Shown in pieces: positions 1 through 5,578 of a stretch of 5,609 nt of DNA. The stretch is from NCBI GenBank assembly GCA_900554985.1, contig USJQ01000080.1, positions 1 to 5,609 on the forward strand, in the 5' to 3' direction. Within the stretch, counting starts at the first letter, position 1, and the number at the start of each line of letters is the position of its first letter. A program made the position numbers and the translations under genes. This DNA is from an uncultured Collinsella sp. GTDB lineage: Bacteria > Actinomycetota > Coriobacteriia > Coriobacteriales > Coriobacteriaceae. The notes under the pieces were generated by a model. It made no database searches, was not told the DNA's origin, and saw only the letters and a list, made by a program, of their open reading frames with translations.

Positions 1-599
1 CAGGGGTCGGACTTGAGCGGCGCGCGACCCGAATGCTCGGCAACGAGCGCAAAGATTGAGTTATCGGAAAGGTCCTCATCGGCCAGCGTCTGCAGGTAGG
101 GATGGTCGGCGAGCACAAAGGCGTTGTTCTCGAGCATGACGGGGATGCCGTCGGCCGTGCGCACGCGCTCGACCACGATAAGCTCGCAGCCGGGCTCCAC
201 GCCAAAGAACGCCGCATCTTCGTGCGTCGCCGCGACGACTGTGCGCGACACCAGACGCGCTCCGGCCACCATGTCGTTGGCAGCACAACCCTCAGTGAAG
301 CTCTGGACGTCACCCTTCTGGCGAATCTTGCGCTTGAGCTTGGGAGCGCACACAAAGGTACCCCTCCCCTGCTGGCGGTTGAGATACCCCGCACGCGACA
401 GCTCCTCGATGGCACGGCGCACGGTGATGCGCCCCACGCCGTAGGACTTCGCGAGCTCCATCTCGGAAGGAATGCGCGAGCCGACTGCGTACACGCCGCG
501 CGCGATTTCGCCCTTTAGGTCGTCCATGACCTGCTGGTACAGTGGCACAGCGGACACCTCGGCGCGCTCGGAACGTTCGGTCTTGCTATCGGCTACCAT
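1..599 (-). CDS. GntR-family (HutC/UTRA subfamily) transcriptional regulator, C-terminus cut off by window edge
   Basis: A DNA-binding repressor or activator of the GntR family. The visible 199 residues start MVADSKTERS. Residues 19-83 form the winged helix-turn-helix: PLYQQVMDDLKGEI, then IPSEMELAKSYGVGRITVRR as the helix-turn-helix, then the wing ending QQGRGTFV. From about residue 95 (DVQSFTEG) the protein matches the UTRA effector domain, with a core around residues 138-160 (CELIVVERVRTADGIPV). HutC-type proteins are about 230-260 residues, so roughly 40-60 are missing beyond base 1. Its ATG lies two bases after the recQ stop and its Shine-Dalgarno lies inside recQ, so it is very likely co-transcribed and translationally coupled. 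UTRA domains bind small ligands such as sugar phosphates or amino-acid derivatives; nothing visible identifies this one. The family is confident, the ligand and targets are unknown. Confidence 0.93.
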   Translation of the reverse strand, partial: MVADSKTERSERAEVSAVPLYQQVMDDLKGEIARGVYAVGSRIPSEMELAKSYGVGRITVRRAIEELSRAGYLNRQQGRGTFVCAPKLKRKIRQKGDVQSFTEGCAANDMVAGARLVSRTVVAATHEDAAFFGVEPGCELIVVERVRTADGIPVMLENNAFVLADHPYLQTLADEDLSDNSIFALVAEHSGRAPLKSDP

Positions 600-601
600 C
601 G

Positions 602-2584
602 TTACGCTCCATCCCGCGCACGCTCGGACTCAAACTCTTCAATCGCCGCCATAAACTGCTCGCCAAAGGCGTCGGCCTTTTTCTCGCCAATGCCGTTGAC
701 CTGGATCAGCTCGTCGCGTGTCTGTGGGCGCAGGCGGCACAGGCCGCGCAGGGCCTTGTCGGAAAAGACCATGTACGGCGCCATCTCCAGCTCGGTCGAA
801 ATCTCCTTGCGCAGGGCACGCAGGCGCTCGAACAGCTCGGCATCGTCGCCAACGCGCGGGCGCTGATCCAGCTCGGCCTCCTCGCGCAGCAGATCCACCG
901 CACGGCGGGCGCGGGCCGAGGCCTTGCGCTTGGACGCGCGACGCTTAACGGTAAAGGCAAACGCCTCGTCCTCGACCTCGCTGGCACGCGGACCCAGCCC
1001 CACGACCGGATACTGCCCCTGCGAGGTGGCCAGGTAGCCGCGGCCGCACAGCTGGCCGATGATGTCCTTGATACGCCCGACCGATTCGCTCGACAGCTCA
1101 CCGTAGCCGCGGTCCTCATCCAGATGCATCTGGCGAATGCGCTCGGTGTTGCCGCCGTGGAGCACGTCGGCGATGAGCGACTTGCCAAAGCGCATGGGAC
1201 GCGTGGCCACATAGCGCACGGCAGCGCGGGCCATATCGGTGACGTCCTCGACCTCGAACTGCGTGAGGCAATTGCTGCAGTTGCCGCAGCCCTCGACGTC
1301 GTCCATGGCGGTGCCGCCCGCGCCAGCCGAAGCAGCATGCTCGGCCGCGGCCTCGTCGCCAAAGTAGCGCAGCATGTATTCGCGCAGGCAGCCGGTGGTA
1401 TTGCAGTAGCCCTCCATCTGGCTGAGCAGACGATATCGATTCTGGAGCGCCCACGCGCGCTGTTCGTCGTCGAGTGCCTCATCGGCAGCATCGCCGCGGT
1501 CGATCAAAAAGCGACGCATGCGAAAATCGTTGCCGTTCCACAGCAGATGGCAGCTGGCTGGGTCGCCATCACGGCCGGCGCGGCCCGCCTCTTGGTAGTA
1601 GGCCTCGATGCTCTCGGGCACGTTGTTGTGGATCACGTAGCGCACGTTGGGCTTGTCGATGCCCATGCCAAAGGCGTTGGTGGCAACCATCACCTGGATA
1701 TCGTCGTCGATAAAGGCGCGCTGGCTTTGGCGGCGGGCGTCGTTGCCCATGCCGGCATGGTAGCGGCCCACGCGAATGCCGCTGGGACCCAGTGCCTCGG
1801 CAAGCTCACCTGCCAGCGCATCGACCGTCTTACGGGTCGAGCAATACACGATGCCGCTCTCGCCCGAATGCGCGATCACGTAGTCGCGCACCCACGCGGC
1901 CTTGGCCTTGTCGCCCATCTCCTCGCAGCCAAAGTAGAGATTCTTGCGATCGAAGCCCGTCACCACCGTCGCGGGGTTTTGCAGGCCGAGCATCTGCTGA
2001 ATGTCCGCACGCACGCGCTCGGTCGCCGTAGCGGTAAAGGCCGCCACGATGGGGCGCTGCGGCAGGGAATCGATGAACTCGCGAATCTGCAGGTAAGCGG
2101 GGCGAAAATCCTGGCCCCATTGGCTCACGCAGTGCGCCTCGTCAATGGCCACGAGCGGCACGCCAATGCCGCCGTCCGCCGCGGCCTCCTGCGCAAAGGC
2201 TAAAAAGCGCGGCTCGAGCAGGCGCTCGGGCGCCACGTACATAAGCTGGTAGCGACCCTCGCGCGCCCGCTTGAGCACAGTGTTTTGCTGGGCCGGAGTA
2301 AGGCTGGAGTTGAGATAGCTGGGTCGCGCACCCGCCGCGAGCAACGCACGGGTCTGGTCCTCCATCAGCGACAGCAGCGGGCTCACCACAAAGGTGATGC
2401 CGGGCAGCATGAACGCGGGCACCTGGTAGCAAATGGACTTGCCGGCGCCCGTGGGCATAACGCCCAGCGCATCGCGACCGGCAAGGATCGCATCGACCAT
2501 GCGGTCCTGTCCCGGGCGAAACGAGGTGTAGCCAAAATAGGCGCCGAGCGTGTCGAGCGCCATCTGCTGCATGCTATCGGTCAT
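602..2584 (-). CDS. recQ: ATP-dependent DNA helicase RecQ
   Basis: A 3'-to-5' superfamily 2 DNA helicase acting in recombination and replication-fork repair in the cytoplasm. All core motifs are visible in the 660 residues: motif 0 near 17-26 (FGYTSFRPGQ), Walker A MPTGAGKS at 43-50, the DEAH box at 148-151 followed by the aromatic-rich loop (HCVSQWGQDFRP), TATAT at 184-188, and motif VI QEAGRAGRDG at 331-340. The zinc site follows, with Cys399 in CLREYMLRYFGD and Cys433, Cys436 and Cys439 in GCGNCSNC. A winged-helix RQC region spans about 440-545, a basic linker about 548-562, and one HRDC domain about 584-655. The length is a little above the roughly 610 residues of E. coli RecQ. The start at 2584 has AGGA about 4-5 bases upstream; ATGs at residues 5 and 8 are alternatives. 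A TATAAT lies upstream and the GntR gene is coupled downstream. Confidence 0.97.
   Translation of the reverse strand: MTDSMQQMALDTLGAYFGYTSFRPGQDRMVDAILAGRDALGVMPTGAGKSICYQVPAFMLPGITFVVSPLLSLMEDQTRALLAAGARPSYLNSSLTPAQQNTVLKRAREGRYQLMYVAPERLLEPRFLAFAQEAAADGGIGVPLVAIDEAHCVSQWGQDFRPAYLQIREFIDSLPQRPIVAAFTATATERVRADIQQMLGLQNPATVVTGFDRKNLYFGCEEMGDKAKAAWVRDYVIAHSGESGIVYCSTRKTVDALAGELAEALGPSGIRVGRYHAGMGNDARRQSQRAFIDDDIQVMVATNAFGMGIDKPNVRYVIHNNVPESIEAYYQEAGRAGRDGDPASCHLLWNGNDFRMRRFLIDRGDAADEALDDEQRAWALQNRYRLLSQMEGYCNTTGCLREYMLRYFGDEAAAEHAASAGAGGTAMDDVEGCGNCSNCLTQFEVEDVTDMARAAVRYVATRPMRFGKSLIADVLHGGNTERIRQMHLDEDRGYGELSSESVGRIKDIIGQLCGRGYLATSQGQYPVVGLGPRASEVEDEAFAFTVKRRASKRKASARARRAVDLLREEAELDQRPRVGDDAELFERLRALRKEISTELEMAPYMVFSDKALRGLCRLRPQTRDELIQVNGIGEKKADAFGEQFMAAIEEFESERARDGA
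607..610 (-). promoter_or_regulatory. Shine-Dalgarno for the GntR regulator, inside the end of recQ
   Basis: GGAG on the minus strand lies 7 bases before the ATG at 599 and within the last codons of recQ. Because recQ terminates at 602-604, ribosomes finishing recQ arrive at this start, which suggests translational coupling. Confidence 0.6.
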
Positions 2585-2615
2585 GGTTTCCTAACGTCCA
2601 AGTCATCTGCCGCCG

Positions 2616-2621
2616 ATTATA
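2616..2621 (-). promoter_or_regulatory. Probable -10 box of the recQ promoter
   Basis: A perfect TATAAT on the minus strand, 31 bases before the recQ ATG, in otherwise GC-rich DNA. Transcription would start near 2609, giving a leader of about 25 bases with an AGGA near the start codon. The -35 is weak: at 18-bp spacing the hexamer reads GCGACG, sharing only GAC with TTGACA. It would drive recQ and, by read-through, the GntR gene. Confidence 0.6.
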
Positions 2622-2712
2622 CGCCGCCACGCGGACCGGCGTCGCCCGGCTGCCGACCACGGGCAATACGATCCAAGGCGGGCAACCGTGGATTTTCGGA
2701 CACTTGCCAAAC

Positions 2713-2776
2713 GAGCGTGGATAATCTCCCACTTTGAGACCGTCACCGAGCCAAAAACGGGAGATTATCCACGCTC
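2713..2776. repeat. Perfect 18-bp inverted repeat containing two opposed DnaA-box-like nonamers
   Basis: Arms 2713-2730 and 2759-2776 are perfect reverse complements over 18 bp, and pairing stops at both ends. The 28-base spacer is 2731-2758. Each arm contains TTATCCACG (2765-2773 on the plus strand, and the mirror copy at 2717-2725 on the minus strand), one base off the DnaA box TTATCCACA. There is no U-tract beside either arm, so it does not look like an intrinsic terminator. It could be a mobile palindromic repeat, a protein-binding site, or a DnaA titration site. The repeat is certain, its role is not. Confidence 0.85.
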
Positions 2777-2788
2777 ATTCTGCAGGTA

Positions 2789-2840
2789 GTCATTGGGGAC
2801 GTTCTTGAATGACTAGTCGTTTAAGAACGTCCCCAATGAC
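2789..2840. repeat. 52-base near-perfect palindrome, REP-like
   Basis: Outer arms 2789-2806 and 2823-2840 pair perfectly over 18 bp. Inside, all positions but two continue to pair down to a central GACTAGTC (2811-2818), so the whole 52 bases form a palindrome matching at 24 of 26 pairs. The two exceptions (2807/2822 and 2810/2819) are G-T wobbles on the plus strand. The arm core GGGGACGTTCTT resembles GGGGAC-type REP hairpins often found near IS200-like REP transposases, and a GTAG (2786-2789) sits at the 5' foot, as in E. coli REP elements. No transposase is in the window. The palindrome is certain, the REP assignment is tentative. Confidence 0.85.
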
Positions 2841-2887
2841 CATCTTGACAAGCGCGAAAACGTTGCCGGTTGAGCATAAGTCAGTGA

Positions 2888-2987
2888 AAACGCCCCTAAG
2901 CGAGCAAGGTGACGTGAAAGATGGGGGGGCATTGACCTTCTGGTCATGCCCGACGATTGAACATCAGATTGCCGCTTAGGGGGGTTT
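2888..2987. repeat. About 100-base nested inverted-repeat element
   Basis: An outer stem pairs 2893-2902 with 2973-2982 (10 bp perfect, core CCCCTAAGCG). One G-G mismatch follows and then four more pairs (2888-2891 with 2984-2987). Inward, past one bulged A at 2903, GCAA 2904-2907 pairs with TTGC 2969-2972. A second hairpin lies inside: 2927-2937 (GGGCATTGACC) pairs with 2942-2951 (GGTCATGCCC) around a TTCT loop with one bulged T. On the minus strand the distal arm ends GGGGCGTTTTC, so it might terminate queA transcription, but the T-run is short and mostly within the stem. It could also be a small palindromic mobile element or a structured RNA. Confidence 0.65.
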
Positions 2988-2999
2988 GCAGCGTCGGCC

Positions 3000-3028
3000 G
3001 GTTACGGCGTTTGTAAAACGCCGTAACC
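3000..3028. repeat. 13-bp perfect hairpin abutting the queA stop codon
   Basis: Bases 3000-3012 pair perfectly with 3016-3028 around a 3-base loop. The last base of the queA stop codon (TAG, 3030-3028) is the first base of the stem, so the hairpin begins as translation ends. In the direction of queA the stem is followed by GGCCGACG, not a U-tract, so it is not a standard intrinsic terminator. It could stabilise the queA mRNA 3' end or act with the larger structure at 2888-2987. Confidence 0.75.
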
Positions 3029-4245
3029 TACAAAATGAGCATCGCGTCGCCAAAGCTGAAGAAGCGGTAGCGCTCTTCGATAGCAGCGGCGTAGGCATCC
3101 ATGATCTGGTCGCGGGTGGCAAGCGCGCTTACGAGCATCATGAGCGTGGAGCGCGGCACGTGGAAGTTCGTGATCAGCGCGTCGACCACGTGATAGGTCG
3201 AGCCGGGCATGAGGTAAAGCTGCGTCGTGGCGTTCTCGCGCGCCACGATGTCGCCGCGGCCGAGCGTGTCGGCACCGTCCTCGCGGCCTTCAAAATAGCG
3301 CGCCGTCACAGCCGGATCGGACACCGGCGCGTCCGCGTCAAACGCACTCTCGAGCGAGCGCACCGCGGTGGTGCCGACGGCGATCACACGATGACCCTCG
3401 GCCTTGGCCTTGTGCACGGCGTCGACAACCTCCTGCGACACGTGGTAGCGCTCGGTGTGCATGACGTGCTGCGTAGGGTCGTCCTCCTCCACCAAGCGGA
3501 AGGTATCGATGCCCACCTCGAGCTCGACGGCGGCAAACTTCGCGCCCTTGGCCTCGATAGCGGCCATGAGCTCGGGAGTAAAGTGCAGACCCGCCGTAGG
3601 AGCGGCAGCCGAGTGCTCCTCCTTCATGGCGTAGACGGTCTGGTACTTCTCGGGGTCGCCCTCGTAATCGGTAATGTAGGGCGGCAGCGGCACGTGGCCG
3701 GCCGCATGGATGGCCTCGTCGAGCGTGCGCGGGTCGCCGGCGGCATTGCAACCGGCCGGCTCAAAGCGCACCAGACGGCCACCACGGCTATCGGTGACAA
3801 AGTCGATGACCTCGGCCGTCAGCACCACGGGAGCCCCCTCGGGCGCCTGGGCGCCACCGGCGCGATACTCAATCTGGGCACCGGGCTTCAGGCGCTTGCC
3901 CGGCTTGACCAAGCACTCCCAAACATGGCCCAGCGGGTCAACATCCTCGCGGCGCTTGAGCAGCAGCGTCTCGACCACGCCACCCGAGCCGGCTTTGCGA
4001 CCGATCAGGCGGGCCGGCATCACACGCGTCTTGTTGATGACGAGCACGTCGCCCGGCTCGATATAGTCGATGATGTCGCGGAAGATGCGGTGCTCAACGG
4101 TGCCGCCATGCTCCAGCGGCGTTCCCGCCTGGGAGCCCTTGCGATCCACCACCAGCAGGCGGCAGGAGTCGCGCGGCTCGGCGGGAGCCTGGGCGATCAG
4201 TTCCTCGGGAAGGTTGTAGTCAAAATCATAGGTACGCATAGACAC
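3028..4245 (-). CDS. queA: S-adenosylmethionine:tRNA ribosyltransferase-isomerase QueA
   Basis: Transfers and isomerises the ribosyl group of S-adenosylmethionine onto preQ1 at position 34 of GUN-anticodon tRNAs, giving epoxyqueuosine. Family signatures run the full length: TYDFDYNLPEELIAQ at residues 5-19, DVLVINKTRVMPARL 66-80, GHVPLPPYI 183-191, YQTVYA 201-206, SAAAPTAGLHF 212-222, IAVGTTAVRSLESA 288-301, VVDALITNFHVPRSTLMMLVSALA 353-376, and the end EERYRFFSFGDAML. At 405 residues it exceeds E. coli QueA (about 356). About 23 of the extra residues lie between SLESA and LMPGSTY (roughly 302-344), with smaller extras near 125-175. The start is GTG at 4245 because AAGGAG lies 8 bases before it; the ATG at 4239 would be 14 bases away. 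queH, the next enzyme of the pathway, lies 64 bases upstream. Confidence 0.97.
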   Translation of the reverse strand: MSMRTYDFDYNLPEELIAQAPAEPRDSCRLLVVDRKGSQAGTPLEHGGTVEHRIFRDIIDYIEPGDVLVINKTRVMPARLIGRKAGSGGVVETLLLKRREDVDPLGHVWECLVKPGKRLKPGAQIEYRAGGAQAPEGAPVVLTAEVIDFVTDSRGGRLVRFEPAGCNAAGDPRTLDEAIHAAGHVPLPPYITDYEGDPEKYQTVYAMKEEHSAAAPTAGLHFTPELMAAIEAKGAKFAAVELEVGIDTFRLVEEDDPTQHVMHTERYHVSQEVVDAVHKAKAEGHRVIAVGTTAVRSLESAFDADAPVSDPAVTARYFEGREDGADTLGRGDIVARENATTQLYLMPGSTYHVVDALITNFHVPRSTLMMLVSALATRDQIMDAYAAAIEERYRFFSFGDAMLIL

Positions 4246-4253
4246 GTCGGATT

Positions 4254-4259
4254 CTCCTT
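4254..4259 (-). promoter_or_regulatory. Shine-Dalgarno selecting the GTG start of queA
   Basis: AAGGAG on the minus strand is 8 bases before GTG at 4245, near the ideal distance, and 14 bases before the in-frame ATG at 4239. It favours the unusual GTG. A 10-bp palindrome TATAGCTATA (4261-4270) lies just upstream. Confidence 0.75.
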
Positions 4260-4281
4260 ATATAGCTATAGTCCGCCCTAC

Positions 4282-4290
4282 ATCCTAGCA
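4282..4290 (-). promoter_or_regulatory. Possible extended -10 promoter for queA
   Basis: TGCTAGGAT on the minus strand fits TGn plus a 4-of-6 -10 hexamer and lies in the queH-queA gap, which would leave a leader of about 30 bases. No convincing -35 is present. If inactive, queA depends on read-through from queH. Confidence 0.25.
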
Positions 4291-4309
4291 GGCTGACGTC
4301 CCAAATGAA

Positions 4310-4885
4310 CTACTTTTTGGCAGCCTTGCGCTCGTCGCGAATGCGAGCGCGGTCCATGGCCGCCTCGACCGCAGAAGAGCGGCGGCCGCAGTACTTCTGT
4401 CGATACATGCCCAGTTCGCGCGAACGGCGCGTAGCCTCGGGATAATACGGGCGAAAATCGCGGATCACCGGGGTGAGCCCACGTGCCGCCGCCAGGCGCT
4501 CGAGTACGTCATTGCAGGTGTCGAACAGCTGGTACGGCGAGACGGCGAGCGTCGTACCCACATATTCAAACCCGCGCTCCTGGGCAACGCGGCATGCCTC
4601 GGCCAAGCGCAAGGCATAGCACACGCGACAGCGACGGGGACGATCGGCACCCAACGGGGCCACGCCGGTCTCCCAGCGTTCGCGGTCCTCCCCGGCCTCG
4701 ATGAGCTCGATGTCGCCGTCGGCACACCACCGGCGCAGCTCGTCCAAACGACGCTGCCATTCATCGCGCGGCTGAATATTGGGATTGGTCCAGCAAATCG
4801 TGGGCTCAAACCCCTCCTCGCGCAGCAGGCGAACCGGCTCAAGCGAGCATGGCGCGCAACAAGCATGCAGCAACAACGGCTTCAT
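4310..4885 (-). CDS. queH: Epoxyqueuosine reductase QueH (DUF208 family)
   Basis: Reduces epoxyqueuosine in tRNA to queuosine, the last step of the pathway. It is a cobalamin-independent replacement for QueG that uses an iron-sulfur centre. Numbered from the ATG at 4885 (191 residues), motifs are: N-terminal LLLHACCAPCS with vicinal Cys9-Cys10 and Cys13, TNPNIQP at 33-39, RCRVCY with Cys86 and Cys89, TTLAVSPYQ 111-119, DFRPYY 143-148, and MYRQKYCGR at 160-168. The last motif usually reads YCGC as I recall the family; here the second Cys is replaced by Arg168. The start is the second of two ATGs: GGAGG lies 8 bases before 4885 but only 2 before 4891. The C-terminus is rich in Arg and Lys. It lies 64 bases upstream of queA, its substrate-producing partner. 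Confidence 0.95.
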   Translation of the reverse strand: MKPLLLHACCAPCSLEPVRLLREEGFEPTICWTNPNIQPRDEWQRRLDELRRWCADGDIELIEAGEDRERWETGVAPLGADRPRRCRVCYALRLAEACRVAQERGFEYVGTTLAVSPYQLFDTCNDVLERLAAARGLTPVIRDFRPYYPEATRRSRELGMYRQKYCGRRSSAVEAAMDRARIRDERKAAKK

Positions 4886-4891
4886 CGACAT

Positions 4892-4898
4892 CTCCTCC
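4892..4898 (-). promoter_or_regulatory. Shine-Dalgarno selecting the second ATG of queH
   Basis: The minus strand reads GGAGGAG directly before ATG 4891. A ribosome paired here has normal spacing (6-8 bases) only to the ATG at 4885, so translation probably begins at MKPLLLHACC. Confidence 0.7.
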
Positions 4899-4904
4899 CC
4901 CGCA

Positions 4905-4937
4905 ATGATTTTTTAATCCCCGTCCCAGAAAAATCAT
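4905..4937. repeat. AT-rich 9-bp inverted repeat between DUF3267 gene and queH
   Basis: ATGATTTTT (4905-4913) pairs with AAAAATCAT (4929-4937) around a 15-base loop. The stem has only two G-C pairs and no GC-rich base, so it is a poor terminator. It lies in the 62-base gap between the DUF3267 stop and the queH start, and may be chance in a locally AT-rich spacer. Confidence 0.4.
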
Positions 4938-4947
4938 CCCAAAAAGA

Positions 4948-5517
4948 CTACCTTGCGAAAAAGCGCACGCCAAAGGACGTGTCCTCGCAGGCGGCAATGC
5001 GGCGGTCGCGCAGGATCGTCCGCACGTAATACCAGTCGCCCGTGCATCCCGAAAGGTGCAAACCAGCCGCCAGGTAGCACAGCAGCGGATACCCAGAAAA
5101 CGCAAATCCCAGGGCAAACGCCGCCGTCACAACAACCGTCGGCGCCAGGCAAACCGCCATGTACCGCCGGCGCGAATACACAATCCCCTCGGCGCAGGCA
5201 TAGATCATGCACGTCTCACGGTTCGCTCCAAAAGGCACGTGCGCACTCGCGGGCGCCAGCAGCTTAAAAAACACACCGTGCACCAGCTCGTGCACAGCAA
5301 ACGACGCCATTGAGACCGCAGCCAAGCCGACTATCCAGCCCAAGACCGCCGTCCAGCCGCCCGCGTCAGCCGCATCCAAGTCTGCAGGCCCGCCCAGCAG
5401 CATAAACACCGGCACCAGGCACACGGCAAACACGCCGACTACGACCATCCCCCACACAAAGCAGGCGTGCAGAAAATCCTCGTCCTCAAACGCATGTATG
5501 TTGGAAATCTCATTCAT
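4948..5517 (-). CDS. DUF3267-type putative membrane zinc metalloprotease
   Basis: A 189-residue membrane protein with a zincin-like motif. The acidic N-terminus (MNEISNIHAFEDEDF) is followed by hydrophobic segments at about residues 18-42, 56-74, 120-141 and 143-156. At the end of the second segment is HELVHG (residues 76-81), the HExxH zinc-binding and catalytic signature. A later SGCTGDWYYV (156-165) supplies an Asp at 161, where DUF3267 proteins have a conserved GD that is a candidate third ligand. The length suits DUF3267, a family predicted to be intramembrane-type peptidases with no settled substrate. The ATG at 5517 has no good Shine-Dalgarno. It is the first of the three leftward genes, but nothing in its sequence links it to queuosine. 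Family fairly sure, activity unproven. Confidence 0.85.
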   Translation of the reverse strand: MNEISNIHAFEDEDFLHACFVWGMVVVGVFAVCLVPVFMLLGGPADLDAADAGGWTAVLGWIVGLAAVSMASFAVHELVHGVFFKLLAPASAHVPFGANRETCMIYACAEGIVYSRRRYMAVCLAPTVVVTAAFALGFAFSGYPLLCYLAAGLHLSGCTGDWYYVRTILRDRRIAACEDTSFGVRFFAR

Positions 5518-5562
5518 AGCATCTTAGGATAGCGCCCCTGCCACGCACCCGCCCGCATGTGC

Positions 5563-5568
5563 GATAAT
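5563..5568 (+). promoter_or_regulatory. Candidate -10 box for a divergent leaderless gene
   Basis: GATAAT on the plus strand ends 10 bases before ATG at 5579, a distance typical of leaderless or nearly leaderless actinobacterial transcripts. No recognisable -35 is present; the hexamer at 17-bp spacing is GCCACG. Confidence 0.4.
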
Positions 5569-5578
5569 GTCGAACGAT

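Noticed and set aside
542..2203. Long plus-strand open frame of 553 codons
   Set aside because: It is antisense to recQ, and its translation is low-complexity Ala/Leu/His/Val-rich with no family motif. High-GC codon bias in recQ leaves this frame open by chance, while the minus strand encodes a complete RecQ.
2285..2737. Plus-strand frame of 150 codons crossing the recQ start into the intergenic gap
   Set aside because: Most of it is antisense to recQ and it ends inside the first inverted repeat. It has no ribosome site or protein-like features.
2845..2850. Perfect TTGACA on the plus strand in the intergenic gap
   Set aside because: At 16-18 bases downstream there is no -10-like hexamer (GGTTGA region), and no plus-strand gene follows.
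2923..2929. Run of seven G as a possible phase-variation tract
   Set aside because: It lies in non-coding DNA inside a hairpin arm, far from any start codon or promoter, so slippage there has no evident target.
2713..3028. CRISPR array or simple intrinsic terminators
   Set aside because: The inverted repeats differ from one another in sequence and there are no evenly spaced direct repeats. None has a GC-rich stem followed by a clear U-tract outside the stem.
2986..4296. Long plus-strand open frame of 436 codons
   Set aside because: It is antisense to queA across its whole length. The minus strand carries every QueA signature, and the plus-strand product has no recognisable domain.
4246..4309. 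preQ1-type riboswitch before queA
   Set aside because: The 64-base gap has a short TATAGCTATA palindrome and a Shine-Dalgarno but no recognisable preQ1 aptamer. QueA also acts downstream of the free base.
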